A DNA stretch of 64,000 nucleotides, taken from the NCBI RefSeq assembly GCF_954871325.1, contig NC_088775.1, forward strand, positions 89,906,805-89,970,804, in the 5' to 3' direction. A program made the position numbers and the translations under genes. Below are positions 1-13,370 of this stretch, piece by piece. Positions within the stretch are counted from its first letter, which is position 1; each line of letters opens with the position of its first letter. This DNA comes from Gordionus sp. m RMFG-2023 (Eukaryota > Nematomorpha > Gordioida > Chordodea > Parachordodidae). The notes under the pieces were generated by a model, which ran no database searches, had not been told where the DNA came from, and saw only the letters and a list, made by a program, of their open reading frames with translations.

Positions 1-540
1 TCAATGTTATGGTTTACTGGATAATTTAGATCGATGCAAGTGAAGTCCCCAAACCATAGGCTGGCCCATTCATCAAGGAATTGATTTATATATTTTTAAA
101 ATGAAAATAAAAAAATTGATTTCATTTGAATACCATTGATTATAATTAATACCAAATATTTAAAAAAATGATTAGTAATTTCCAATTACTTTAATGTATT
201 CTGACCTATTTTTTATTATTAGTTCTAACTTTCTTTAGAGTCCAAATTACAATCAATAATGTTTTATTTCAAGGAATATCTTATTTAAATTATTCTTAAT
301 GATGAAGAATATGGTATAAGTTGTTGGATTATTTTTTTTAATTCCCCAAAATTGTAAATTATATTTTTTTTTAAAAAAAAAAAAAAGAATATATCTGTTT
401 TTGTTAAATTGTAAATTATATTTTTTTTATTAAATTAAAATTTTTGTTGTTGTAAAGTCATTTTTTTTTTACATTAAATAATTACTACTATTTTTCTGAA
501 AACTAAGATAAAGAAAAAGTCAACGTATATCCTTGAACCA
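1..540. other. AT-rich intergenic stretch
   Basis: Long A and T runs and no credible coding frame. Nothing else recognised. Confidence 0.5.
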
Positions 541-572
541 GATATCCATAAATATTTCACCACATTCGAGAG

Positions 573-884
573 ATGGAGACAACCTCCCGACTCGTGGATC
601 TTGGAGATTTTTATCTCCAGGTCACGTTGATCAAGAAGCATGATGGTATGACCCTGGGAGAAGGACGCCGGAATGAAAATCAGCCACCGACATATGGGAT
701 TAGACGGAAAAGATGTTATAATTGTCAGGGCGAGGGTCATCTTAGACATCAATGCACGCAACTACCCAGGGATCGTGTACCTATGGGGGTGTTATCGGAG
801 AATCCGCGGGTAGATCCACATGAGGGACAAAAGAGGATATATAACGAGATGAATTTGGGGCAGCCGACAACTTCTGTTCTATAG
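573..884 (+). mobile_element. Fossil retroelement scrap, gag-like zinc knuckle
   Basis: A short open stretch encodes a CCHC zinc knuckle of the retroelement nucleocapsid type (CYNCQGEGHLRHQC), followed by a polar tail. The local base composition is clearly richer in G and C than its surroundings, as expected for inserted coding DNA, and this extends to about 1,080. No terminal repeats were identified. It is a broken fragment, and the family (LTR type or LINE ORF1) cannot be settled from this piece. Confidence 0.5.
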
Positions 885-1084
885 GACCGACCATACCTAC
901 TGATAGACGTCCTCCGAAAAAGACAAAATTATAATGATGGGGTGTAACAATTGGGGGAATCTCGCGGACATAGGGAAGGAGATGTGTTGCAGAGAGCTGT
1001 GGCCACTATAACCACTGGTGTTCTACCGACGACTAGCGCAGATGATTTATGGGGCAATCCCATGTCGGCCTAAGGTGACTATGT

Positions 1085-2685
1085 ATGGGAATATTCGCGT
1101 AACATTAATGTAAGCATGAACGTTAATTTTTTTTTCTCGCAAATATAAATAGATACATGTAAAAAAAATTTTTTGGTTTACCGACATGCCGATACATGTA
1201 AAATTTTTTTGGTTTGCCGACATGCCCTGATCCCATAAAGGGGTGGCATGTCGTATTTTTATACAAATTTATACATTTTTATGCGTAATGCCAATCAACC
1301 GATGAAAATAAGGTTGATTGGATAATAATTATAATAATATAAATTTAGGTTTCGAGTAAAGTCATAATTTTTTTTACTAACTAGGCTCCCCATCTACTAA
1401 TTCTTCAATATATAAAGTAATCAAAGTAAATCTTCTCAAAACTGATTTGTAATCAACTATAGCAATTAAACAAAAATGTTTTTTTAACTTAAAATTATCA
1501 CCTTTAAAGTAATTATATTATACTGTAGAGTCTCGGGTATGGGCTCTTTATTTGCACCGCTCTTTTTTTAAGCCTATAGACGTTTAAGCAACATTTTACG
1601 ATATGTTGCGCATACAAGTACGTGCCGCTTGCTCACAACTAGAGGGCTACTCATACTTTACTTTTTCACCCAAATTAAATTAGATACAATTAGATGGAAA
1701 TGAGGTATACCTAGCGTAGCTCTGTCGAACTTTCAACGCCAGAGGGTAAAATCTCTATATATCACGTTATATAAAATAATAATTTATAACAATTATCTCA
1801 TCACCTTCACATGTATTTTAAATTTTATTTGATGGCAGTTATTTTTTTTAACTTTAACTGTTGTATTTTGTGATATATGTTTATTTAGTATATATATCTT
1901 GGGTCTAGAATTGGAGTGCTCCATTTGCGCAAATGTTTAAAATGAGAAAATCAACATTAAAGTTTTAAAATTAAATATAGGAAAAACTTATTGATCAATT
2001 TTGATAATATCTTTGGCAAAGAATTAATATTTTTTAATCTAGTTTTATGTAATTTTATCTATGTCCATTTTTTAGTCTAAAAGTTCAGATCATTACAGTT
2101 TAACTAATCTAAGGACGTTAAACTTCCTCTTAGATAATCGGCTTGGAGAAGATTCTTTCGCGCGTAAGACCAAGATGGAATGGTAATGTCCGAAAATTTT
2201 GGTCAAAAATAAAATTATATTTAATAATCGTTTATTGCTTTTTATGAGTCACATATTGTTCTTTTTTTAAAAAATTAGTGATTTGATTCAACTTAGTATC
2301 CTTCTTCAATTTAAATAAGTATTTCCATTTGAAGAAGGAAAAAAACGAGACAGATTTTACGTGAAAAAAGGATCTTACAAATCTTAAGGAGAATGTAGAA
2401 TTTTTTCTCTCATAAGCCTCTGAAATTAAAAATTTTGGTGAATAAGCATCCAATAAAAACTCCATTAGAAATTTTTATATATTAACACTGGGCAAAATGA
2501 ACCCTTACCAAGTATATCCATTAGTATTAAAGGTTACCTTAACCATTCCAACTATCGTGGCATCCACAGAACCGCTCAAATTAATTAAAACTTACCTACT
2601 ATCATGTATGACACAGCACTGACTTGATAATTCTAATAGAAAATGATATAGACTCATCATTAAGATTACAGACATAATATCCTCT
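1085..2685. other. Non-coding stretch with a small tandem duplication
   Basis: A unit of about 37 bases containing GATACATGTAAA and ACCGACATGCC is present twice in tandem at roughly 1,153-1,225. The rest is AT-rich with no recognisable gene. Confidence 0.4.
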
Positions 2686-2689
2686 TTTG

Positions 2690-2885
2690 CATATAAAAAG
2701 GCGAGGTAGAACCTTTAACGTAGGAGATTTTGTTTGGTACAAGTACAAGGTGATGACAACTGGTTTAAAGGCATGGTCACACATAAAGAAAGTGACATGA
2801 TGTTCCAAAATAAGACAGATAAAAGTATTTTGAGGAGACACTTAGATCAAAAAATTTTACAACCACTTATTAATTATGACTCTAA
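2690..2885 (+). mobile_element. Fossil Ty3/gypsy-like integrase C-terminal piece
   Basis: The translated sequence resembles the extreme C-terminal domain of Ty3/gypsy integrases: a 'DNWFKGMV' strand followed by 'ILRRHLDQ', the family's RRHVDQ-like ending. Only the tail of pol is present, there is no partner LTR nearby, and it looks old and broken. Confidence 0.5.
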
Positions 2886-2996
2886 TTCTAAGGATTCTTT
2901 TAAGGACGGTAGATATTTTTCTTTAGTTTACGATAATATTCATTTTTATAACGTGCCCTACTCATTTATGATTAAAATTTAATAGAGTATTATATG

Positions 2997-3004
2997 CTTC
3001 TAGT
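2997..3004. repeat. Target-site duplication, left (hAT 3,005-5,438)
   Basis: CTTCTAGT, repeated exactly at 5,439-5,446. Confidence 0.85.
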
Positions 3005-3325
3005 CAGGGTTGCCATGCCTCCCCCATCAGTGGGAGTCTCCCACAATTTTTTAGTTTACCCACATACATCTCACTCCCACAAAACTCCCACAATTAGAAA
3101 TCTCCCACAATCTCCCACAAAAATCTCCCACAATTTTTTGTTTAGCATTTTAATGTTTTTAATATATAAATAATAATTTTGAGAGACAGTATTTGATTAT
3201 TTTTATATTTTTAAAATAAATTTTAAATATTCGAAAAATATGTCTAGTTCTTTTATTTTATTTTTCCGCTAATTTTAAATTCTCCATCCAATCCATTCGA
3301 CATTTTCAAAATTTGAAGTTAGAAT

Positions 3326-3433
3326 AGTATGGGAAACTAGTGCTTTTTTTATTTTTATTTATATATACCAGGATAGTTATCTTCTAGGTGAGATTTAGAT
3401 TGTTTTGAGGTTAAAGCACTAGTTTCCAATACT
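3326..3433. mobile_element. Nested hairpin MITE
   Basis: A 108-base unit begins AGTATGGGAAACTAGTGCTT and ends with its inverted copy, about 20 of 21 bases matching. It is nested in the hAT element at 3,005-5,438. No target duplication was identified, so its superfamily is unknown. Confidence 0.5.
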
Positions 3434-4159
3434 GATGTTGTTTTTTGGACAATAAAATGTTATAATAAAATATATAAAAAGAAAAATTATTTTCAATATA
3501 AATTGCTTATGTACTATTATATATTAAAAAATATATTATTAATATTAGAAGTAATATTTTTAAAAATTAGCAATGAAAGTGGAACTCATCTTAGAAAATA
3601 TTATTATCTTAATCATCTTTAATCTAAGCTTAAGATATCCTAAGAGGCCGAGTTAATGGTTAAACAAAATTATAAAATGTCATGCCAGGATTTTTATAAA
3701 TATCTTAATAACGACGGTAAACGTTTAGTTCCATTATTTAAATCTCATATAAAATATAATTAACTATAACAATTTGACTTTCTATATTTTATAAAATCTT
3801 ATTTATACATTTGCATAAAATCAAATAAATTTATTTTTTACATTGTAAAATTAATATTTTGAATATTTTGGCAAATCATAAAAATAAAGAAGCATTACAA
3901 TCTCCTCAAACATGACATCATATTAAATCTTATTAATAATTATCCGATAATAGTAATATTCTTACTTTGGTATTTCTGCAGCATAATTTAGTGAGCCTTT
4001 ATTAAATTATATTCTTCTGATTGCAACTGCATATTAACAGCATATAGTAGATTTCCTATATGTAAAATTCCTAAATATACTTCTGCCATTTATTTTTGAA
4101 AATTATTTTCAAATAGGACAGCTTTTATAATCTATTTATTTTTTAAAGGTTTGTATTTT

Positions 4160-4798
4160 AAAATTCTACGATTGCGCGTATTAGGAGGAACCTGTCAACC
4201 AACATTATGCTGACTCAATTCTGTAAATACATTCTGGTTTTTGCCAAATTCACTGAGGAATTATCAGATCAGAAAGCTACCATGCAATTCATTGGTAATG
4301 CCAAATCTGCCATATTTACCATTATATATGGTTAGCTATGTCTTTGGATATTTCATATCTGGAGAAAATTTTTTTAATAGTTTTATTAAAATGACATTAA
4401 TTTTGTTGAAATAGGGGAGGATCAAGGGAAATGTTTTGATATCTCCTTATTAGATGCATCTGTTAGAATTGCATATGTTTGCACATCTTTCAAATCGTCA
4501 AGAATTGACCTTCTGGATTTATATCCTAAAACATTGTTGATAGCCTTGCTCATTTTGTGTTCTACAAAGTATTCTATTCATTTATATTAGTCGTTAAATA
4601 TTATGGGGAAAGATTCTACCAACATTGAGATGTTGAGTAACTCTCTGAATGTTGTACTGCATGATAGGTATTTACCATTTCCGCAACTGTAGTTGCATCT
4701 ATATTATTTCTTATTTTTGAAAAATATTTTTGTTTTGAAATAGATGTTGATAGAATGCCCTGTACTGATTTATGCTTTGAAGATTTTTGATACCTCAA
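4160..4798 (-). pseudogene. Decayed hAT transposase fragment
   Basis: The minus strand reads '...VAEMVNTYHAVQHSESY...' and then, after further decay, 'YAILTDASNKEISKHFP'. Both resemble the N-terminal half of hAT/ZBED-like transposases, whose first catalytic aspartate lies in an 'STDASN'-type motif. Stops and frame changes interrupt it and no dimerisation domain was found. Its position inside the 3,005-5,438 terminal repeats suggests it is the remnant of that element's own transposase. Confidence 0.5.
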
Positions 4799-4994
4799 AA
4801 TATCATATTCCCTTCCCCCATTTATTTTTTTACATTGTAAAATTACAATTTTTTATAAAATTTTATCTTGTTTACATTCTTTTGTATTTAAAAAATATCG
4901 TTGGTTATTATTTTTAAACAAAATTAATATATTATAATAAATCAATATGTTTTTTTAATAATAAAGATAGTACTCTAAGAAATTTTGTGTCGTA

Positions 4995-5292
4995 CAGTAA
5001 TTACCTATTTTGAAAAATAGTTGGGTATTTTATTTTGGAAAATAGTTAACTATTTTATTTTGAAAAAGAGTTGGATATTTTATTTTGAAAAATAGTTAGG
5101 CTATTTTATTTTGAAAAAGAGTTGGATATTTTATTTTGAAAAATAGTTGGTTATTTTATTTTGAAAAATAGTTGGCTATTTTATTTTGAAAAATAGTTGG
5201 CTATTTTATTTTGAAAAAAAGTTAGCTATTTTATTTTAAAAAAAGTTAGCTATTTTATTTTGAAAAATAATTACCTATTTTATTTTGGAAAA
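4995..5292 (+). repeat. 27-base AT-rich tandem array
   Basis: About eleven copies of a unit close to TATTTTGAAAAATAGTTGGC plus a short TATTTTAT spacer run in tandem just inside the right end of the hAT element. Copies vary slightly (AATAG, AAGAG, AAAAG). Confidence 0.85.
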
Positions 5293-5446
5293 TAGATTAG
5301 ATTTTATATTTATAAAAAATAATAAGTGGATAACTAAGTCAATTCTATTTTTTAGCAATTTCTCCCACAATTTTTATATTTCTCCCACAAAATACCTAAT
5401 TTCTCCCACAATTTGAAAATTTTGACCTGGCAACCCTGCTTCTAGT

Positions 5447-6555
5447 TCTCATTACAAAAAATATTATTACAAAATATAATCAAAAAAGCTTAATATCTTT
5501 TTTAAAGAATCATTAAATTATTTTTTTTATCCTGGGCTGCCAAAAGTCTTATAACGGCGATGACAAGGAGAAATAATATATTTAATATAATATTTGTTGT
5601 TTTTATTTTTGGAATTGGATAAAAAAAAAGATGAAAAAAATGGAGATATGATTTATGACCATCAATATGTATAGCTCACAAAATTAAAGTTTTTTTTAAA
5701 AAAATTTTTCAAAAAAGATTGCATATCATTGCATTCTTATTTTCACTTCCTGTGATAAATAGCTAAATAAAATAAATGTGAATTTACAAAAAAAATTCTC
5801 CTTTAGATGAATGACGGTACATTAAAAAAACATATAATAAAAAATTTAAATACTACTGATTCATTGTTGGAAATTGGATTTGATATTATTAATGTAATAA
5901 AAGGTGGGTATAAAAAATTATTGAATCCCTGACATAAATATAATTTTATACAAGAAATATATTTTTAATTTATACGAGATCTGGAATGGTTGGGTATTAA
6001 GTTTAACCCGAAGACCCGCTCATCCATGGTTTTTTAAAGAAAATTCGCCCACTGGCCAATGGTTTCAAAACTTATTGGTTAGTTTGGCTTCATATATTTT
6101 AATATGGGCTGTAGAACTCGAATCCTTTAAATTTTACCGAACCTATTTTTTAAAATTAAAGTTTCAATAATATTTTTTTAAAAAATATATTCATTCTCTC
6201 AATGCACATATTTTTTACTGGACACTGAATTATAACTACAGAAATGCGAATCCTATATGTGTTTTCGTTCATAAATATTTTAATTATTTTAGCTACTATG
6301 CCTCCTCATTGTAATGAAAATGGGAAAAATATAGTTTTATAAAAGTAACACATTATTTATTTATTTATTACATAAATCAGGATATGGAAAATAAAATGAG
6401 AAATTTAATAAATAAGCAAGTATTTTGCAGAGCATTTTTATAAATCTAAAAATAAACATCAATTTCTCAGAGAATATGTTTATATTAATTTTAAAATATT
6501 TTATAAATTTTTTTAAAATAATAAAGATTCTACTTCAAACCAAGAATTTCAAATA
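5447..6555. other. AT-rich intergenic stretch
   Basis: No coding frame, element end or array was recognised. Confidence 0.4.
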
Positions 6556-6938
6556 TTATTCTGGAAAAAAAGGTATAATATTTATTTAAAATCAAAGCTC
6601 AATTGAGGCCCAAATTTTTTCAACCCAGATCATGGTGTTAATTCTTTTATTTTTGTGGACGATTAAATTAAGTTAAAAGTTACTATATATTTTTCGCGAT
6701 ATTAGCTCAAGTACAAACCTTTGAAGTTTTCGTCACAACTGCCCATGTTTGAAATTTTTAATTCTAATTCTTTGAGAGGGTTATATAAATTAATAAGCTT
6801 AAGCTGCCACCCCCCTATTTCATATAAAATATTCAGTTCTGCAAAAGTAAATATAAATAATTAAAAATCTACACAAATAATACTATTACTTTACTAAATA
6901 ACTTAAAGATTTAAAAATACGTTTTTATTTAGAAAATA

Positions 6939-8251
6939 ATGGAAGATTTTAAATTAATGGATGATCAAATGGAAATTGGTAAAAGTTTATACAAAAATTC
7001 GTACATGTCAGATGTTAGATTCCAGGTTATTTAATTACATTATATATTTCCTCCATTCAAACCAAATTACATCAGGTGGAAGGAAAAATAATATACGCCC
7101 ATAAAAATATTTTGTCTTATAGAAGTGAAATGTTTTATACCATGTTTTTTGGTAGTGTGAAGTTGGAAGATAGTTGCTTGAAAATTGAGGATATGTCCAT
7201 GGAAAGTTTTGAAATAATTTTGTAGTAAACTTTGATAACTTTTTATATAAAAATCTTTTTAAATTTCACAAGCTAGCTATATATATATACAAAGGAAGCT
7301 GATTTAGTAAAATTAAATATTGATACACTTATAGAAATCTTGTACGGCGCAAAAAAATACACTGTAAAAGATTTAATCATAATATGTATTAAGGAAATGA
7401 ATAAGAAGCCAGATAACTTCTATGTTAAAGAGTAGTATTTTAAAACTATACCTAGCATCATCAATTCATATAGAAATTGAAGGTGAAAGTTTTTACAAGT
7501 AAATAGAGTATTAATATATTATTTAATGAACATGTGATTTTTAGCTTCTTATCACTAATTTTTATGGATCAAATTTTTTGAATTCGAATGATTTACTAAA
7601 TGCATCGTCCATCGATTTAATACAAAGATATTTTACACGATTAGATAATGAAAAAATTATACCGAGCCAAATAATTTTTCAATTTCTCATAAAATGGGCC
7701 AAAAATGAATGCGCCAAATGCCAAATTCCTGACAATTCTGCCAATATAATTTCTAAATTGTCGAAGAATAAATTCGAACCACTTTCCTATTATATTCTAA
7801 ACTTCAATATCTTAGACATTACCCAATTAGTACGCGAACCCAAATTGTTGAATGACTCTGAAATATGTGATATATTGATGAAAAAAATTTTGTCGTTTGA
7901 CAGTTATTACAGCATTTGAGAGTATACACATTATCAAGGATATAGTCCTAATTATAAAATAAAAATCTCTTGGCAAATATATTTAATAGGGATAACATTT
8001 TCATCAATTTTTGATGGCTTAGTCACTGTAACAGTAAAATCAAAATGTGATCAGACGACCATTTACAGATATGAAAAAAAATCTCTAAAATAACTGAATT
8101 TCTACCCGTTATAGGCATTTATTTGCCTTACAATTATACCATCAGGTTGAATGACTTGAATTCTTCAGAAATTGAAATTAAATGGGAGTCAAATAATATA
8201 GTTGTCACATATTCGAAAAATTGTATGATTCAGAGATTATTATATTCGTAA
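6939..8251 (+). pseudogene. BTB-BACK-PHR protein copy A (BTBD6-like), decayed
   Basis: Family proteins are usually Cullin-3 substrate adaptors. Exon 1 (ATG at 6,939) reads MEDFKLMDD... and ends 'SDVRFQ'. A 50-base GT...AG intron (7,026-7,075) leads to the BTB core 'EGKIIYAHKNILSYRSEMFY'. A second intron begins GTAGTAAAC near 7,223 and rejoins at 'YIYTKEADLVKL'. The BACK domain ('IIFQFLIKWAKNECAKC') and a short PHR-like tail follow. The copy is broken by a stop after 'NFYVKE' near 7,430, a stop near 7,917 ('SYYSI*') and a frameshift near 8,085, so I call it a pseudogene. It pairs with copy B in the opposite arm, which lacks these three lesions. Confidence 0.8.
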
Positions 8252-11200
8252 AATGAGTTAAATTAACCCAATAAATAATAGGATAATAGAAAAAATTATA
8301 TTTGCGTATAAAATTTATATTATTTGCTTTTGTTATAAGGAACGTATAAAATGTTCGCATTCATTTTCATCTCAGATCAACATATTTCTTACATTATGAT
8401 TTTCGTGTTTAGTTTTAGAATAAATATCACTAAAAGATAATTGTTATATGAATTGATGTAAAATCGCTCCATTTTAACCGATTTTAAAAAACGGATAACT
8501 CAATATTTTAACAAGAAAATGATTACATAAGCCTCGAAATTTCGCATCTTCAGGCTTGTCTAATACTTGAATATAATACTGAGTTAGCCTTGTTTTAAAA
8601 AATCTGCTCAAATGGTTTGCAACGCTAGTTGTACTGTAATTCTTTATACCCATTAAATTAAATAAACCTAACCCATATCTTAAACTTTAAACATTTAAAT
8701 AGATTTGTGACCAATTTGAGCGAACATTTGGGTATATTTTTTTTATTGGTTTTTATCTCTTAATAGCGGATCAAAATCTTTAAATTTACATATTGGAAAT
8801 GCAAGTGCGATCTCATATAATTTTAAGAAAATATATCTCATAGGTTCCTTATATTGTTATAAATTATGTAGAAAAAAATTTTGGTACCACATTTCCCAGT
8901 GATGCCATAAAGTCTATTTACTACTTTTGCGCTATTGCTACTAAATAAATCAAAGCTGAAACCAGAGATATGTATCGTTTCTCATATTTTAAAATGGAAT
9001 AAAATGTTGATTTTTATAATGATTATGTTAATTTTTGTGTAAAAAATATTTTTGATAACTCGATTCAAGGTATAATATTTAGTACTTTTTAAGTAACGAG
9101 TAATGCGTAACATTTTTTGAATAGCGAAAAACGCGTTTCCTTTGATTCGTATAAAATGTTTACATTTAAGATGTATGTATTTGAAATAGAAATAAAATAA
9201 TTTGGTTTTATTTAAATGAGAAAAAAGAGGTAAATAAAAAAAAGTTATAGAGATTAATTATTATAAATTTATATTGAGTTTATCAAACATACAAATTTGC
9301 AAAAAAATAAAACAAATGAACACAAATGTAGGGGAGACCGGGGATAGTGTTATACCGGGGCAAGTAATTTCTTTAAAAATAAATTTATACCTAATTAACT
9401 AAGATATTTACCATTTTTAATTTTCATATTTAAAATTTAAACCATGTGTATATCTAAATTAAGATGCTCCAATGGTTTTAAAAATGTTTCACAGAAATAT
9501 GTTTATGAAAATTTAAAAAATATTTAGATTTTATCACGTCAAAAGTAATTTAATTTTTTTAAACATTTTTTCTAATAATATTTTATATATAAGTTACTTA
9601 AAATGATAAAGTATTCTTCTCAATTATATGGTGCATAAAAATATAAACAATATTTATGGGAATTTAACATCTTGAATCTAAATTTTTCTTAAATATGAAG
9701 ACCTGGGACAGGTTTTGGCGGGGCGTGTATTAGTGATCTACAAGGCCGCGCCTGACCCTCCTTCCAAGGATCGAATTTGCTTTGTGAGACTAATTTTTAA
9801 AAATAATTTTGGGTCAGGGTATAACATAAAAAAAAATTCAGACCGGGCTTTTTCGGGCAGAGTCTAATGATATCCCTTTGCAAATCAGTTTATGTATTTT
9901 TAAACAAGGATTTATTTTTAATTAAAAAAAATCAACCTACAATTAAGAAAAGAACATTAGAAGGCCAGGATTTTGTTTAGGGTCACGAATTACAATATGA
10001 AGATAATAAATTAATTTTTTGACTTTTTTAAGGGCTTAGAGAGACTAATCTTCGACATGGCCGATAAGAATTTATCTGTTGACGACTCTTAATTATCTTA
10101 TATCCTAGTACTGACACAAAAATATTTTAAATTTCGCGTAAAAAAAATTAAAAGTGTAATTTTTTAATAGATGGATAATCTCATTAGCCTAATTTAATCA
10201 ATTTTAATACTAAAAATAGATAATGAAATAAATTTTTAAAATAAGGCAAAAAAATGTTAATAGGCACATTCCAAAATAGCGAGTTATTTTTGGATCGGTG
10301 ACAGTGAAATTCTTCAAAAAGATCTTCAATTAAAGTATTTGTGATCCTAATGAATGGCACACTTACACCTTTAACCACCTATAAAGACCGACTCGGGCCG
10401 TGTTAAGGACTGATATTTTTGATTTTTTATAAACCTTATCTAATCGAATGAAAAATATAATTAGAAATACTGAGACTCCCTTCCCCCTCCCCGTTATCTC
10501 TTCCTTTACTATCTAATGTAATATATATTGCACATATTGTTTTATGGGGAAAATTATGGTTCGTATATTTATTATATTTCATTCTTTGGTATCATCAAAT
10601 ATCATAGCTGGATTTTGCCAATGTGAAGTTTGTGGGGTGGCTCACTTATCTTCCGCGATATATTTATTATTAGTAACTGTGCTGTTCACAAAAGAATTTA
10701 AAACTTAATTTTTAAAATGCTGATAATCATATAAATAAAATATACGCAAATCAGGAATTTCTATATGGATTATTTGAAAAATTGCAACTTTTGATTTAAA
10801 AAAAAATGAGAAAAATAAGGATTTTGAATGTATTCATTCAATTTCCTCTAGACAAAAGTTGGTAAAATGACTTATTCTTTAAAAGAGCAACCATTTTGTA
10901 ACAATATGAATATACGGGGGCATATAGTGCAAAGAAAAGACTATACCAGTACATTTTAAAAGAGATATATATGAAACAACTTTTTTTTTAAATTGTATAA
11001 ATACGAAGTTTATAGAAATTTGTGTTATATTAAGACTGTCATTTCAAAGGATTTCAAAGATTTTTGAAATGATTTTGTTTCTTCGGTAAAATCAATATAC
11101 TCCAGAACCCCTAAATTTCATATTCATATAATACATATCAGAGGACTCACTCCCCGGCTCGTTTAGGCCCGTTAAGAATTTTGCATATATAATCTATATC

Positions 11201-11291
11201 TAATTATTTCTCATTGTCAACTATTGCTTTTAACTCTCCTAAATGGCTATCTATTTCTATAACAACCGTTTTACAAACCATTGTGTTTGAT
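8252..11291. other. Non-coding part of the left duplication arm
   Basis: No gene recognised. Contains a GGGGAGACCGGGG motif at 9,331 (shared with pogo-type ends elsewhere in the window) and a GC-richer patch at 9,700-9,880 resembling hAT MITE ends (GATCTACAAGGCC...). Both are also present in the right arm (about 25,110-25,135 and 24,600-24,770). Confidence 0.5.
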
Positions 11292-11299
11292 ATCTCTGT

Positions 11300-11613
11300 T
11301 AGTGATCTGCATCAGGCCATATTTTTCAAGCTCGGCCCTGCCCGAATTTATTTAAATATAGAAATTAATTTTTATAATTACTCAAAATATAAGACATATG
11401 TATTATGTCGTTTAGTTTCAATAAATAAAATCAAAAATTTTTATTTTATATAAAAAATTCAATATAAAATTGATAGATTTAGATATATTTAAAAAAATTT
11501 CCAAGGACATACATGACTCGGCCCCATTATTTTTAAAAATATAAGGCCCGGTCTAAACCCGATTACGTTAAATAGAATTAGGCTCGGGCCGGACCTAAAT
11601 TTGCAGATCTCTA
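11300..11613. mobile_element. hAT MITE, left-arm copy
   Basis: A 314-base element begins TAGTGATCTGCA and ends TGCAGATCTCTA, flanked by the 8-base duplication ATCTCTGT (11,292-11,299 and 11,614-11,621). Both ends carry GGCCC-rich subterminal sequence. The same insertion, same site and same target duplication, is in the right arm at 22,738-23,152. A third, end-less copy of the interior is at about 35,410-35,680. Confidence 0.85.
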
Positions 11614-11820
11614 ATCTCTGTACAGTGTTCTGAACTGAATTTATTAGAACATATCATGAATATCTTATTAAATATTTCTATATTATTTATAGATTTAGTA
11701 TTTTAGTTTAAACATGTCTTAAAATACACCTAGACAAAGATATTGCAACACTTTTTTTCAAATAGTATCATTCAAAATATCAACTAGAAATTTAAAGAAA
11801 TATATCAATAAATGCCCGGA

Positions 11821-13050
11821 TGATAAATGTTTGTGAAGCATATTTTTAAGTAGATATGTTTGCGCGGAAAATTATAAAAAAATCATTTAATAAAATAAAT
11901 AACCAATATATATTATGGCGACTTAAATGAATAAGACATGTTTACTCATGTCAAGGACACCTTCGGGAGAATCATAATATATATGTAACAGGTTTGAGAA
12001 AATTTTATGATTGATTTTTATAACACAATACTAAAAAGTAAAATAAAATTAAAAATTTTAAAATACGAGACGTCATTTAGCTTATAATTTTTATAAATTT
12101 AAACTGGTTAAAAATTATCAAAAATCAGTGTTTTGATAATAAATTTTCTACGAATTAAGATTTCTCTTTCGTTCGAAATGCGCTAAAAATCTTTACCTAG
12201 TTTAATAATTTTATATAAGTAAAATTTAATATAATACAAAATAGCTTATCTTTTTACAGGGATATTTAGAAATTAATGAAACGAATAGGCAGACGATAAT
12301 ATAATATACAAAAACTAACAGTTTTTTATTTTATAACATGGTAAAAATTACGAATCTACGATACTAATAATAAGACAACCTCAACAATGGATGTGTTAAG
12401 TTTTTTTATAAAAAATATAAGACAAAACGGCTCAATTTTTAGCGACTATAAGGCTCATTGCATTATCCTCAATAGTAACAAGGATTATTTCTCATTTTCT
12501 TTCGTGTGTAATCAATATTATCTAGAATATTCTAATAGATAAAATAGAAAATAATCTCGACTTGATTAAAACATATCTAAAATCAGGACAAGACAAAGTA
12601 ATTAAAAATTTTTCTTTTATTTAAAACTTAATAATTAAAATGATTTATTTAATTTATGATACAAAAATGAATGATAATGTCATTATTTCTATTTTATATA
12701 AGATTTTAAAAAATCTTTTAAGTCCTTACCATATTTTAGTGGTTAATTAATTATTTTTCCTAAATGATTATTTTTAAAGGATTCACTCTTTCACTCATTC
12801 ATCTTGTTGAATAAATAATGTTTTTTTTAAGTTTAATTTGAATATATTTTATTTATTTCACAATGTAATAATCGTTGTCTGCAAGATTGTTTTTTGATTA
12901 CAGCTGATTTCAATGCAAATTTTTAATAATTAAAGTCAGTATATTTTATATAAAAATATATTCTCTCTTTTTCTTTGAAAGATCCATTAGGAATTTCAGA
13001 ATTCAATAATAATTTAGAATCATTGCAGATGTTTTATTAAATCACATAAT
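11821..13050. other. AT-rich stretch with a dispersed BTB-flank repeat
   Basis: No gene. The part from about 12,730 resembles 48,900-49,250 and (inverted) 63,560-63,790, and precedes a BTB 3' scrap as at 49 kb, so it is the flank of a duplicated BTB unit. Confidence 0.45.
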
Positions 13051-13126
13051 ACATTATAATACAATCAAAAATTTTATTAATAATTTTTACGGGCAATAGA
13101 TTTGTTGCTGGATTACGATAACTAAT

Positions 13127-13370
13127 TTTACAAATATAATATTTTAGAAATATTGCATTCCTTCGAAACCGTTGTAACTATTTTATTTGACTTCCGTTTT
13201 ATTTCAATTTTCGTCATTTAACGTATGACATATAAATGCCAATTTCGGGTATACACTCTGTAAGCTCGCAGATTTTCTTGTTATATTTGTAAATGGTCGG
13301 CATGTCACATTTTACTGTTATAGTCAGTAAACAATTAATTGATAAGAACTCTATTCCAATTACCCATAAA
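13127..13370 (-). pseudogene. BTB-BACK-PHR copy E, 3' scrap only
   Basis: The minus strand matches the last part of copy D (49,382-49,640): a PHR-like segment with 'FIPEIGIYMPYV'-type sequence followed by the same 3' flank. BTB and BACK portions are absent. The downstream repeat is collinear with that of copy D, so D and E came from one duplicated block. It is clearly non-functional. Confidence 0.65.

Larger units (their letters stand above)
3005..5438. mobile_element. hAT DNA transposon with CTCCCACAA subterminal repeats
   Basis: The ends are inverted repeats CAGGGTTGCCA (3,005 onward) and TGGCAACCCTG (to 5,438). They are flanked by a perfect 8-base direct repeat CTTCTAGT at 2,997-3,004 and 5,439-5,446, the hallmark of hAT insertion. 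Just inside both ends is a cluster of CTCCCACAA motifs (about seven at 3,025-3,135, three at 5,358-5,412). The body holds a decayed transposase on the minus strand, a nested 108-base hairpin and a 27-base tandem array. A related right end, without a recognised partner, lies near 55,150-55,184. Confidence 0.85.
6556..11820 (+). repeat. Left arm of a 5.3-kb inverted duplication
   Basis: This segment matches the reverse complement of 22,541-27,835 along its whole length with moderate divergence. Similarity begins at the 'GGTATAATATTTATTTAAA' block near 6,570 and stops near 'AATGCCCGG' at 11,819; neither flank matches beyond. It includes a BTB-BACK-PHR gene copy at its outer end, about 3 kb of non-coding sequence and a hAT MITE near its inner end. 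The arms diverge by scattered substitutions and indels, so the duplication is not recent. Confidence 0.85.
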
